Position numbers and translations under genes: made by a program
Assembly (NCBI RefSeq): GCF_031450805.1
Contig: NZ_JARTVY010000001.1
Coordinates: 1,364,001-1,428,000 of the forward strand
From: Caballeronia sp031450805
Lineage (GTDB): Bacteria > Pseudomonadota > Gammaproteobacteria > Burkholderiales > Burkholderiaceae
Reading direction: 5' to 3'
DNA length: 64,000 bases
In this document: piece by piece, positions 25,452-33,333 of the stretch
Layout: each line of letters opens with the position of its first letter
Position numbering within the stretch: position 1 is the stretch's first letter
Notes under the pieces: model-generated
What the model was told of the DNA's origin: nothing
Seen by the model: the letters and a program-made list of their open reading frames with translations, nothing else
The model's database searches: none

Positions 25452-25545
25452 AACCCCGCGTGACTGGCGATAGAATCTTCGGATTCAAGGTGGAACGACC
25501 CACTAGGAAGCGCGGAGCGTCGTTTTGCCGTTCGCCTGGGCAGCT
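25452..25545 (+). promoter_or_regulatory. ZTP (pfl-motif) riboswitch upstream of glyA
   Basis: The pfl-motif core is present in order. P1 is CCGCG (25456-25460) paired with CGCGG (25511-25515), followed by the conserved TGACTGGCG. An internal hairpin GAATC-TTCG-GATTC comes next, then GTGG/CCAC and AGGAAG. The downstream conserved CGCCTGGGC (25533-25541) has its CGCC able to pair with GGCG at 25466-25469 as the known pseudoknot. ZTP/ZMP binding, which signals 10-formyl-tetrahydrofolate shortage, is established for this class, and glyA is a known target. The expression platform in the remaining 170 bases before the ATG is not obvious. Confidence 0.9.
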
Positions 25546-25717
25546 GAGATCCGCGCGCCGTCGCTGCGTTGCCGGTGGCTGTCCGTTCCGCGAAACCGGA
25601 GTCTTCCCCAATCCGTCGCGTCATGGCACAACCGGTGTCCAGCGTCTTCCGCGTTTGCGTGAAGGGCGCTCCTTCATGCGCGGTCCAGTCAACCTGTTCT
25701 GATTTCACGGAAAACGT

Positions 25718-26965
25718 ATGTTCGACAGAGCCGAAAGTACCCTTGCCAAGGTCGATCCCGAATTGCTCAAGGCGATCGAGCAGGAAAACCGCCGCCAGGA
25801 AGATCACATCGAACTGATCGCGTCGGAAAACTACACCTCGCCCGCCGTGATGGCAGCGCAGGGCTCGCAACTCACGAACAAGTACGCCGAAGGCTATCCG
25901 GGCAAGCGCTATTACGGCGGTTGCGAGTACGTGGATATCGTCGAGCAACTGGCGATCGACCGCGTGAAGCAACTGTTCGGCGCGCAAGCCGCGAACGTGC
26001 AGCCGAACTCCGGCTCGCAGGCGAACCAGGGCGTGTTCTTCGCGATGCTCAAGCCCGGCGACACCATCATGGGCATGAGCCTCGCCGAAGGCGGTCACCT
26101 GACGCACGGATCGCCCGTCAACATGTCGGGCAAGTGGTTCAACGTGGTGAGCTACGGTCTGAATGAAGCCGAAGACATCGACTATGAAAAGACCGAAGCG
26201 CTCGCCAGGGAACACAAGCCGAAGCTGATCGTGGCGGGCGCGTCGGCGTTTGCGCTGCGCATCGACTTCGAGCGGCTGTCGCAGATCGCGAAGAGCGTCG
26301 GCGCGTACTTCATGGTCGATATGGCGCACTACGCGGGTCTGGTTGCCGCGGGGCTCTATCCGAACCCGGTGCCGCACGCGGACTTCGTCACGACGACCAC
26401 GCACAAGAGCCTGCGCGGCCCGCGCGGCGGCGTCATCCTGATGAAGGCCGAGTTCGAGAAGCAGATCAATTCGGCGATTTTCCCCGGCATTCAGGGCGGT
26501 CCGCTGATGCACGTCATCGCGGCGAAGGCCGTCGCGTTCAAGGAAGCGCTCGCGCCCGAGTTCAAGACGTATCAGCAAGCCGTGATCGACAATGCGCGCG
26601 TGCTGGCCGAAACGCTGGTCAAGCGTGGCCTGCGCATCGTGTCGGGCCGCACCGAAAGCCACGTGATGCTCGTCGATCTGCGCGCGAAGAAAATCACCGG
26701 CAAGGCAGCGGAAGCGGCGCTCGGCAATGCGCACATCACGGTCAACAAGAACGCGATCCCGAACGACCCGGAAAAGCCCTTCGTCACGAGCGGCGTGCGT
26801 CTGGGCTCGCCCGCGATGACCACGCGCGGCTTCGGCACGAAAGAGGCGGAGATCGTCGGCAATCTGATTGCGGATGTGCTCGACAATCCGGAAGACCAGG
26901 CAACGCTCGATCGCGTGCGCGCGCAAGTGGGCGAGCTGACCAAGCGCTTCCCGGTCTACCGTTAA
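25718..26965 (+). CDS. glyA: Serine hydroxymethyltransferase
   Basis: PLP enzyme of 415 residues that converts serine and tetrahydrofolate to glycine and 5,10-methylene-THF, the main source of one-carbon units. The PLP lysine lies in TTTTHKSLRGPRGG (lysine near residue 229), and the N-terminal IELIASENYTSPAVM and YYGGCEYVD are diagnostic. It is preceded by a ZTP riboswitch within a 489-base intergenic region (25229-25717) that has no other gene. nrdR follows after 18 bases and is probably co-transcribed. Confidence 0.97.
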   Translation: MFDRAESTLAKVDPELLKAIEQENRRQEDHIELIASENYTSPAVMAAQGSQLTNKYAEGYPGKRYYGGCEYVDIVEQLAIDRVKQLFGAQAANVQPNSGSQANQGVFFAMLKPGDTIMGMSLAEGGHLTHGSPVNMSGKWFNVVSYGLNEAEDIDYEKTEALAREHKPKLIVAGASAFALRIDFERLSQIAKSVGAYFMVDMAHYAGLVAAGLYPNPVPHADFVTTTTHKSLRGPRGGVILMKAEFEKQINSAIFPGIQGGPLMHVIAAKAVAFKEALAPEFKTYQQAVIDNARVLAETLVKRGLRIVSGRTESHVMLVDLRAKKITGKAAEAALGNAHITVNKNAIPNDPEKPFVTSGVRLGSPAMTTRGFGTKEAEIVGNLIADVLDNPEDQATLDRVRAQVGELTKRFPVYR

Positions 26966-26983
26966 CTCGCGAGACGTACGCCA

Positions 26984-27466
26984 ATGCGCTGCCCGTTCTG
27001 CCGACACGAAGACACTCAGGTCGTGGACTCTCGCGTGTCGGAGGACGGCGCGGCCATTCGGCGGCGGCGGCGCTGTCCCGCGTGCGACAAGCGTTTCACC
27101 ACGTACGAGCGCGTCGAACTGGCGCTGCCGTCGGTCGTCAAGAAGGACGGCAGCCGCACGGAGTTCGACCGTCGCAAGATCGTCGCGAGCATGAAGCTCG
27201 CATTGCGCAAGCGTCCGGTTGCGGCCGACGCCATCGATGCCGCCGTCGCGCGCATCGAATATCAATTGCTGGGTAGCGGCGAGCGCGAAGTGCAGAGCGA
27301 GCGGCTCGGCGAACTCGTGATGAACGAGCTTCGCCAACTCGATACCATCGCGTACGTGCGCTTCGCATCCGTGTATAAGCGCTTCGAAGACGTCTCCGAA
27401 TTCGAAGACGTGCTCGACGAATTCCGCCGCTCCGCGCCCAAGAAGTCTGCTTCGCGCAAGCGCTGA
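26984..27466 (+). CDS. nrdR: Transcriptional repressor NrdR
   Basis: Repressor of ribonucleotide reductase genes that senses ATP/dATP, 160 residues. The N-terminal zinc ribbon has CPFC (3-6) and CPAC ligands with VVDSR between, and an ATP-cone domain follows (VVKKDGSRTEFDRRKI through RFASVYKRFED). The linkage glyA-nrdR is common in proteobacteria. No clear terminator follows; 27467-27624 holds no gene. Confidence 0.96.
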   Translation: MRCPFCRHEDTQVVDSRVSEDGAAIRRRRRCPACDKRFTTYERVELALPSVVKKDGSRTEFDRRKIVASMKLALRKRPVAADAIDAAVARIEYQLLGSGEREVQSERLGELVMNELRQLDTIAYVRFASVYKRFEDVSEFEDVLDEFRRSAPKKSASRKR

Positions 27467-27630
27467 TCCTCGTTTCATCCTTCCCCCCGAGCCGTTCCCT
27501 GTTTCCCGAATCCCTCGCGTAGTCTGCCGGGGGCAAAGCCGCGCGAACACTAGGCCGTTCGGCTAATGGCGGCGCGTCTTGCTTCCCGATAGATTCGACC
27601 TTCGTTCAACTCGATCGATAAGGGATGCAG

Positions 27631-28172
27631 ATGAACCGCAAATCCATCGCGGGGTTCACGCTCGTCGAACTTTGCGTCGTGCTCGCCGTCATGGCGATTC
27701 TCGCGACCTTCGCGACGCCCTCGTTTTTCGCCTGGCAAACGCGCGACCAGGTCGATGCCCGCGCGCGCTCGCTGTTCTCGACGCTCTCGCTTGCCCGCGC
27801 CGAATCGTTGCGCCGGGGCGCGCGCATCACGCTATGCCGCATCGACGCCGCGCGGCACTGCCTCGCGTCGGGAAAAAGCTGCGATAACGGCGTCACGGAC
27901 TGGTCGTGCGGCTGGGCGCTCTTGTCGATCGCGACGGCGTGCCCGCGCTGTTGCGCGCCGAACCTGCCGTATCGTCGATTTCGATTGCCGGCGCGGCGAC
28001 CGATCTCTCGTTCACGCCGCCTGCCGGGCAGGTCATCGGTGGCTTTCGCAGCTTCGATTTCGCTCCGCGCGGCGCGGATGCCGCGTCGAATACGGCGGCT
28101 CGGCGCTGCATCCGGCTCGCAGCAGGCGGACGTCCGCGCATGACGGCGGGGAGCTGCGTGGCACCGGCATGA
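27631..28172 (+). pseudogene. fimT: FimT/GspH-type minor pseudopilin with a frameshift
   Basis: The first part encodes a type IV prepilin start with GFTLVEL cleavage motif and a hydrophobic helix, then FFAWQTRDQVDARARSLFS as in GspH/FimT proteins. After SCGWAL (about 27921) the frame is lost: the continuing frame gives an arginine-rich string ending at 28143, whereas the -1 frame reads VDRDGVPALLRAEP and then FTPPAGQVIGGFRSFDFAPRG and CIRLAAGGRPRM, a proper GspH tail ending at 28172. That stop overlaps the pilV start as ATGA, like all other junctions in this operon. One base appears to be missing near 27920-27924. Start at 27631 follows AAGGG; an ATG at 27625 is in frame. It is either a true loss or a sequencing error. 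Confidence 0.8.
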
Positions 28173-28552
28173 AGACGCATCAAGCTGGCGATTCGTTGCT
28201 CGAAGTCATGATTGCGCTGTCGATTACCGCGATTACTGCGCTCGGCTTCATCGCGCTGCAAAGCGCGCTTGCACGCGGCGCGCGGTCGGCGCTGATGCGC
28301 GAGCGTGCCGCGCTCATCGCGGATTCAGTTGTCGAAGGCATTCGGAGCGACGCGGATCGCGCGTCGGTCGTGTCGCAGTGGCAGGCGAGGGCGGCGGCGA
28401 TGCTTCCGGACGCCGATGTCGCCGTGCAAGACCGCGCCGATGGCGTGCGCGTCGCGACCGTGAGCTGGCGCGCGGACGATCGCACCGATCCTTGTCCCGA
28501 GCCGCAGGCGAAGCCGCGCGCGTCGTGCATCGTCGTGGCGTTTGCGCGATGA
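28169..28552 (+). CDS. pilV: Type IV pilus minor pilin PilV-like
   Basis: A 127-residue prepilin-like protein: short basic leader, GDSLLEVMIALSI cleavage and N-terminal helix, as in PilV/PilI family proteins (GxSLLEVLIA). It is shorter than many PilV proteins. Both junctions are 4-base ATGA overlaps (with fimT and pilW), so translation is coupled. The longer frame from 27755 lies antiphase in fimT and is rejected. It probably primes pilus assembly with the other minor pilins. Confidence 0.78.
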   Translation: MKTHQAGDSLLEVMIALSITAITALGFIALQSALARGARSALMRERAALIADSVVEGIRSDADRASVVSQWQARAAAMLPDADVAVQDRADGVRVATVSWRADDRTDPCPEPQAKPRASCIVVAFAR

Positions 28553-29325
28553 GTAAGCGTCCCTTCACCACGGGCGGCCATACGCTGCTCGAACTCACGA
28601 TTTCGCTCGCGCTCGGGCTGCTGATCGTGGTGGCGGCGCTATCGTTATATCGCGGGCAGCGGGCTGCTTTCGAGCGTGCCGCCGATACCGCCCGCATCCA
28701 CGACGGCGCCGTCGCCGCACTCGAACTCATCGCGCAGCATGTGCAGATGTCGGGCTTCGCATCCACCCGCGCCGATGCGCCGCTGTTCGGCTGCGTGCAA
28801 GGCCGCGTAGTCGGCGCGGACACGGCGGCGTCGTGCGAATCGCTGGCGAGCCGCTCGGATGGCCTGCAAGTGCGATACGCGGCGGACGCCGTATCCACGT
28901 GGCCCGCATCGACGGGCGCGCCGACCGATTGCCTGGGCCAGGCCGTCGCCGACGACTACGTCACCAATCGCTTCTACGCTAAAGGGGGCACGTCGGCCGG
29001 CGAGCCGGAACTGTACTGCGAGGGCGGCGGCAAGCAGGCGCAGCCGCTGGTCGAGGGCATCGAACGCATTCGAATCCAGTACTGGCTGACGGACGCGCCC
29101 AGCGCCGTCGATGCCTCGGCGATTCCGCGCGACCGATGGCCCGAAGTCCATGCAATCGACCTGTGCGTGCTCGTGCGTGGCTTCGTCACGCTGAGCAGTC
29201 CGAGGACGAGCTACGTCGATTGCAGCGGCGCGAGCGTCATTGCCGATGACGGCCGCACGCGACAGGCCTTCTGGCGGCACGTCGCGATACGCAACGCGGC
29301 GGCGAGCAGTCGAGGTCCGGCATGA
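28549..29325 (+). CDS. pilW: Type IV pilus minor pilin PilW-like
   Basis: A 258-residue prepilin with GGHTLLELTISLALGLLIVVAALSLY at the N-terminus (cleavage after the second glycine), typical of PilW, and a cysteine-containing globular domain (GCVQGR, DCLGQ, CEGGGK, VDCSGA). The C-terminal part GIERIRIQYWL is also PilW-like. ATGA overlaps join it to pilV and pilX. Confidence 0.82.
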   Translation: MSKRPFTTGGHTLLELTISLALGLLIVVAALSLYRGQRAAFERAADTARIHDGAVAALELIAQHVQMSGFASTRADAPLFGCVQGRVVGADTAASCESLASRSDGLQVRYAADAVSTWPASTGAPTDCLGQAVADDYVTNRFYAKGGTSAGEPELYCEGGGKQAQPLVEGIERIRIQYWLTDAPSAVDASAIPRDRWPEVHAIDLCVLVRGFVTLSSPRTSYVDCSGASVIADDGRTRQAFWRHVAIRNAAASSRGPA

Positions 29326-29837
29326 AGCAGCGATCCAAGTCTCGCGGGGCGGTCCTGCCGATCGTGTTGCTGCTGGCCGCGACGATGCTGGTTACGGCAA
29401 GCGCATGGCTGCAGACATCGCTCGTCGCGGCGCGCACGACGATGGCCGCCCGCGAACGCATCCAGGCGTTTGATGCGGCGGACAGCGCGCTTTTGCGTTG
29501 CAGCCGCATGCTTTCGGCGGCGTTGCCCGGGACGGGATCGCCGAATCAGGAGCCGGCTCGCTGGCGGCTCAGCGCGTCGTTCGAAGGTGCGTCTGCGGTG
29601 GCGATTGCGCCGTTCATCGCGTGGCCTTACGCGATGCGCGCGCCGCAATGTCTGATCGAAGCGTGGACGCGCTCGGGTCAATCCTCGTCGGCGTCGTATC
29701 TCGTTAGAGCGCGCGGTTTCGGCGCGCAGCCGCAGTCGGAAGCCTGGCTTCAGATGCGAATCGATTCAGCGGACGGCATCGTCACGCAACACTGGCGGCG
29801 CGTCGTCGCCAAGCCATTCTGGGGAGCTTTGCAATGA
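29322..29837 (+). CDS. pilX: Type IV pilus assembly protein PilX-like
   Basis: A 171-residue protein with a short basic leader and GAVLPIVLLLAATMLVTASAW, the PilX-type N-terminal helix (GxxLxxxLxxLxxM), and AFDAADSALLRC, close to the QAEAG-like motif of PilX. The assignment rests on this pattern and on position in the minor pilin operon. ATGA overlaps flank it on both sides. Confidence 0.72.
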   Translation: MKQRSKSRGAVLPIVLLLAATMLVTASAWLQTSLVAARTTMAARERIQAFDAADSALLRCSRMLSAALPGTGSPNQEPARWRLSASFEGASAVAIAPFIAWPYAMRAPQCLIEAWTRSGQSSSASYLVRARGFGAQPQSEAWLQMRIDSADGIVTQHWRRVVAKPFWGALQ

Positions 29838-30295
29838 AGAACCGGCATCGGATACACGCGGGTTTCAGCCTTCTCGAACTGATGATCGCGCTCGGCGTGG
29901 CGGCGATTATCGCGACGTTCGGGTTTCCGGCATATCGGACGCATGTCGCGAAGACGCACCGGCTCGATGCGGCGGCGGCGCTTCAGCGCGCGGTGCAGTT
30001 CATCGAAACGGCGCGGCTTGCGCAAACCGGGACGGACTCGATTGCGCTGAGCGCCGGTCTGGATCAGGCGCCGTCGACCGGAACGCCGGTGTATCGGCTC
30101 GCGCTGCTGCCGGAATCGGCGACGAACGGCGGCTACGCAATCGAAGCCGCGCCCGTCGCATCCGGCGTCATGCAGAACGACGCATGCGGCGTCTTCGTCA
30201 TCGACGCCACCGGGCTTAGGTCTAACCGCCTAGCCGACGCCGCCGCCCCGCTCGATGCGGCGAAGTCGTCGGCGTGCTGGACGGGGAAGGGATGA
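29834..30295 (+). CDS. pilE: Type IV pilin-like protein PilE
   Basis: A 153-residue prepilin: leader MKNRHRIHAG then FSLLELMIALGVAAIIATFGFPAYRTHV, the classic cleavage site and helix of PilE minor pilins. The C-terminal part has two cysteines (NDACGVF and SSACW) that could form the D-loop disulphide. It is the last gene of the fimT-pilVWXE operon and stops 5 bases before a convergent gene. No pilY1 is present. Confidence 0.82.
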   Translation: MKNRHRIHAGFSLLELMIALGVAAIIATFGFPAYRTHVAKTHRLDAAAALQRAVQFIETARLAQTGTDSIALSAGLDQAPSTGTPVYRLALLPESATNGGYAIEAAPVASGVMQNDACGVFVIDATGLRSNRLADAAAPLDAAKSSACWTGKG

Positions 30296-30300
30296 TGCGC

Positions 30301-30825
30301 CTAGAAAACGGTCGGATCGACAGCGTTCGTCGACGTTTCCGTGTTCGTCGCCTTCATCTGCTGATAGATGCGCCATGCTTCCCACGCGGCGAGCCCGAGA
30401 CCGCCCCACTTGAGCAACGGCTTCGCGCCGCGCAGCACCGTGTTACGTACCGGGCGCGTCAGCAAGAGCGAAGCGAGCGAGCCGACCACCGGATACTGTT
30501 TGAACAGGAACCCGAACTTTCCGCCGGCCGGGCCGCGGCCGCTCATCATCGCATTGAGCGAAGCGAGCAAACTGCCCATGCCGCCTCCCGCTGCGCCGCG
30601 CCTCACCGAGCGGCGCCCGGATCGTCTGCCCGACACCATCAGCCCGATGAGAGGCAGATGCGCGACGGACTCGCGCAGATCGTTCGTCGCCTGGCGCAGC
30701 TCCATGCGCTCGACATCGGCGCGAGCAAGCAGCAGTTCCTTGCGCAGCGTGCGCATGTGCGGCGTGCGAAGCTGTTGCTGCACTTCGCGCTTCCCTGCCT
30801 TGTTGGTGTCGTCGTGTTGGCTCAT
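30301..30825 (-). CDS. DUF3318-type hypothetical protein
   Basis: A 174-residue protein with a charged N-terminal helix (RTLRKELLLARADVERMELRQA), a glycine/arginine-rich middle, and a hydrophobic C-terminal half (FPVVGSL-like segments and WGGLGLAAWEAWRIY). It resembles Burkholderia DUF3318 proteins; the function is unknown. Its place after the DUF883 and YqjE-like genes corresponds to that of yqjK in E. coli. It is convergent with pilE. Confidence 0.7.
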   Translation of the reverse strand: MSQHDDTNKAGKREVQQQLRTPHMRTLRKELLLARADVERMELRQATNDLRESVAHLPLIGLMVSGRRSGRRSVRRGAAGGGMGSLLASLNAMMSGRGPAGGKFGFLFKQYPVVGSLASLLLTRPVRNTVLRGAKPLLKWGGLGLAAWEAWRIYQQMKATNTETSTNAVDPTVF

Positions 30826-30879
30826 GGTCGAACGGGCATGTGTGATTCAGCGTGGACGGGAATTCGTGCGCGTTGCGGA

Positions 30880-31260
30880 TCAGTCGAAGATGTCGCGATC
30901 CTTGCGGAATTGATCGAGCGTGTCGTCGAACAGATGCGGCGCACTGCGCAGCTTGCCGCGCGCGCTCAGGCCGCAAATGATCGCGATGACCGCATACAGC
31001 AAGGTAATGCCGCCGAGCGCCTGCCAGCGATAGGTGTCCCAAAAGAAAATGGCGATGAGCACCGTCAGGGAAATCAGCGCCATCATGGCGAGCAGCATCG
31101 CGGCAAGCCCGAGAAAAAGCACGCCGATCAGCCGTTCTTTCTCTTCTTGCAGTTCGATGCCGATCAGCTCGAGTCGCGTTTCGAAGATCGCGAAAACCGA
31201 ACTCACGATGCGGCGCAAGGGTCCTTGGGAGGAGTCGCGCGGAAGCCGTTCTGTCGTCAT
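30880..31260 (-). CDS. yqjE: YqjE-like inner-membrane protein (phage-holin-like family)
   Basis: A 126-residue protein with an amphipathic N-terminus (LRRIVSSVFAIFETRLELIGIELQEEKER) and two hydrophobic segments (about 45-72 and 78-98), the pattern of the YqjE family (PF07332), often labelled phage holin superfamily although it is a chromosomal membrane protein. It lies between a DUF883 gene and a DUF3318 gene on the same strand. The spacer to the DUF883 gene (31261-31486) holds no gene. Confidence 0.8.
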   Translation of the reverse strand: MTTERLPRDSSQGPLRRIVSSVFAIFETRLELIGIELQEEKERLIGVLFLGLAAMLLAMMALISLTVLIAIFFWDTYRWQALGGITLLYAVIAIICGLSARGKLRSAPHLFDDTLDQFRKDRDIFD

Positions 31261-31486
31261 GGTTTGGGTGCGGGGGCGCGTTGGTTGCGGCTTTCATGGT
31301 CCCGGCCGGTGCACGAGGCAGCCGGCCGGCGCGAGTGTCGAGCCGCGTACCCGGGCAGGGCGTTCGCGGTTCGGCCTGAGGCGATCCGTCCTGGCCAGTC
31401 CGGATCGCGTCGGTTACCCCGTTAGCAAGCGACGGGCCATTGGTTCGGAAACACGGCGCCTGCCGAACGGGGTCCGCCTGAAACGC

Positions 31487-31789
31487 TTAACGGCGATTGA
31501 TAAGGAGACCGATGACCATGCCGACGCCGGCCGCGATTCCGATGGACGCCCACGGATGCTCGTGCACGTAATCATCGGTGGCGCGCGCAGCCTTCTTGCC
31601 GCGTTCGATCACGACGACTTGCGCATCGGCGGCTTTCTCTCTGGCTTGCTTTAGGCGCGACATCGCGGTTTCACGCAACTCGGAGGCGCGTTCACCCGTT
31701 GCGGCAGCGGCTTGCTTGAGAAGGTCTTCGGCGTCAGCGAGTACGCTTTTGATGTCCGACATGAATTGCTCCTTATTGATTTCTGACAT
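31487..31789 (-). CDS. DUF883 protein (YqjD/ElaB-like ribosome/membrane anchor)
   Basis: A 100-residue protein with a long charged helix and a C-terminal membrane anchor (EHPWASIGIAAGVGMVIGLLINRR), as in YqjD and ElaB of E. coli, which tether inactive ribosomes to the membrane in stationary phase. The ATG at 31789 follows GGAG; a second ATG at 31762 (MSDIKS) follows AAGGAG and is an equally good alternative. The upstream region to 32027 holds no other gene and must carry the promoter. Confidence 0.83.
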   Translation of the reverse strand: MSEINKEQFMSDIKSVLADAEDLLKQAAAATGERASELRETAMSRLKQAREKAADAQVVVIERGKKAARATDDYVHEHPWASIGIAAGVGMVIGLLINRR

Positions 31790-32027
31790 TAAAGGCTCCA
31801 ATCGGTAAGGCTACGGGAATCGTAACCAAAGATGCCATCGCTGACGAGGAGGCTTGGTTGCAGCGCCGAACGTCTGCAGGTTTCGTTCCTGCCCCGTTTA
31901 ACGGAAAGAGGCGATGAACGGCGCCCACGTGGCTCGACCGTCCGACACTGTTGCAACATGGAGACGATCTGACCCGTAAAAGTTTCAGCGGCCTATCGAA
32001 AGTTACAAAAGGCTCACCGGGGGAACG

Positions 32028-33218
32028 TCAGAAAAACGCCTGAATGCCCGTCTGCGCGCGTCCGAGAATGAGCGCGTGGATATCGTGCGTGCCCTCGTAA
32101 GTATTCACGACTTCGAGATTGACGAGATGCCGCGCGACGCCGAACTCATCCGAGATGCCGTTGCCGCCGAGCATGTCGCGCGCGAGGCGTGCGATTTCAA
32201 GCGCCTTCCCGCATGAGTTGCGCTTCATGATCGATGTGATCTCGACTGCCGCCGTGCCTTCGTCCTTCATCCGGCCGAGCCGCAGCACGCCTTGCAGCCC
32301 GAGCGTGATTTCGGTCTGCATATCCGCGAGCTTCTTCTGGATTAACTGGTTCGCGGCGAGCGGACGCCCGAACTGCTTGCGGTCGAGCGTGTATTGCCGC
32401 GCGGTGTGCCAGCAGGCCTCCGCTGCGCCGAGCGCGCCCCACGAGATGCCGTAGCGCGCGGAGTTGAGACACGTGAACGGCCCTTTCAACCCGCGCACGT
32501 TCGGCAGCAGGTTGTCTTCCGGGACGAAAACATCGTCCATCACGATTTCGCCCGTAATCGACGCTCGCAAGCCGACCTTGCCGTGTATCGCGGGCGCCGA
32601 TAGCCCCTTCCAGCCCTTCTCCAGGATGAAGCCGCGAATGTCGTCACGGCCGTCTTCCTCCAGCTTTGCCCAGACGACGAACACATCCGCGATCGGCGAA
32701 TTCGAGATCCACATTTTCGCGCCCGAGAGCGAATAGCCGTCCTGCACCTTCTTCGCGCGCGTGGTCATGCTCGCCGGGTCGGAACCGGCGTTCGGCTCTG
32801 TCAGGCCGAAGCAGCCGATCCACTCGCCGCGCGCCAGCTTCGGCAGGTACTTTTCCTTCTGCGAGTCGCTGCCGAACGCATGGATCGGCACCATGACGAG
32901 CGACGATTGCACCGACATCATCGACCGGTAGCCAGAATCGACGCGCTCCACTTCCCGCGCGATCAGCCCGTAGCTGACGTAGTTGAGCCCCGGTCCGCCA
33001 TATCGCTCGGGAATGGTCGGCCCGAGCAGGCCGAGTTCGCCCATCTCGCGGAAGATCGCCGGATCGGTCTTCTCGTCGCGAAACGCCTGCGTCACGCGCG
33101 GCTGCAGCTTGTCCTGCGCGTAGGCGCGCGCGGCGTCGCGCACCATGCGCTCGTCTTCGCTCAATTGCTGATCCAGCAGCAGCGGGTCTTCCCAGTTGAA
33201 TCGGGCGGCGTCGGCCAT
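32028..33218 (-). CDS. gcdH: Glutaryl-CoA dehydrogenase
   Basis: FAD flavoprotein of 396 residues of the acyl-CoA dehydrogenase family that oxidises and decarboxylates glutaryl-CoA to crotonyl-CoA in lysine and tryptophan breakdown. The N-terminal FNWEDPLLLDQQLSEDERMVRD and the C-terminal YEGTHDIHALILGRAQTGIQAF (with the catalytic glutamate) are characteristic of GcdH; GCFGLTEPNAGSDPASM is the FAD-binding motif. It is divergent from an IclR regulator with 115 bases between. No CoA-transferase neighbour is in the window. Confidence 0.93.
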   Translation of the reverse strand: MADAARFNWEDPLLLDQQLSEDERMVRDAARAYAQDKLQPRVTQAFRDEKTDPAIFREMGELGLLGPTIPERYGGPGLNYVSYGLIAREVERVDSGYRSMMSVQSSLVMVPIHAFGSDSQKEKYLPKLARGEWIGCFGLTEPNAGSDPASMTTRAKKVQDGYSLSGAKMWISNSPIADVFVVWAKLEEDGRDDIRGFILEKGWKGLSAPAIHGKVGLRASITGEIVMDDVFVPEDNLLPNVRGLKGPFTCLNSARYGISWGALGAAEACWHTARQYTLDRKQFGRPLAANQLIQKKLADMQTEITLGLQGVLRLGRMKDEGTAAVEITSIMKRNSCGKALEIARLARDMLGGNGISDEFGVARHLVNLEVVNTYEGTHDIHALILGRAQTGIQAFF

Positions 33219-33282
33219 GCGGGTTCTCCTGTCATGTCATGTCGATGCATCGCAGATCGGCACGCGACGACGCTTGACGCGC

Positions 33283-33299
33283 GTTCCGCTGTGCGAAAC
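33283..33299. promoter_or_regulatory. Candidate IclR-type operator between gcdH and iclR
   Basis: GTTCCGC-TGT-GCGAAAC is a near-perfect 7-3-7 inverted repeat (6 of 7 pairs). It lies between TTGACG (33274-33279) and AACAAT (33297-33302), a weak plus-strand promoter for the regulator, where binding would block it. Confidence 0.4.
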
Positions 33300-33333
33300 A
33301 ATGTTCTGCATTCCATTCCGAGTTTAGCATTCG

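Noticed and set aside
24482..27550. A 1022-codon open frame on the minus strand
   Set aside because: Only the last 248 codons are a real gene (ydfG); the rest is antisense to glyA, nrdR and the riboswitch and has the Arg/His-rich composition of GC-rich shadow frames.
30880..31260. Phage holin label suggesting prophage remains
   Set aside because: It belongs to the chromosomal YqjE family and sits with a DUF883 gene; no other phage genes occur.
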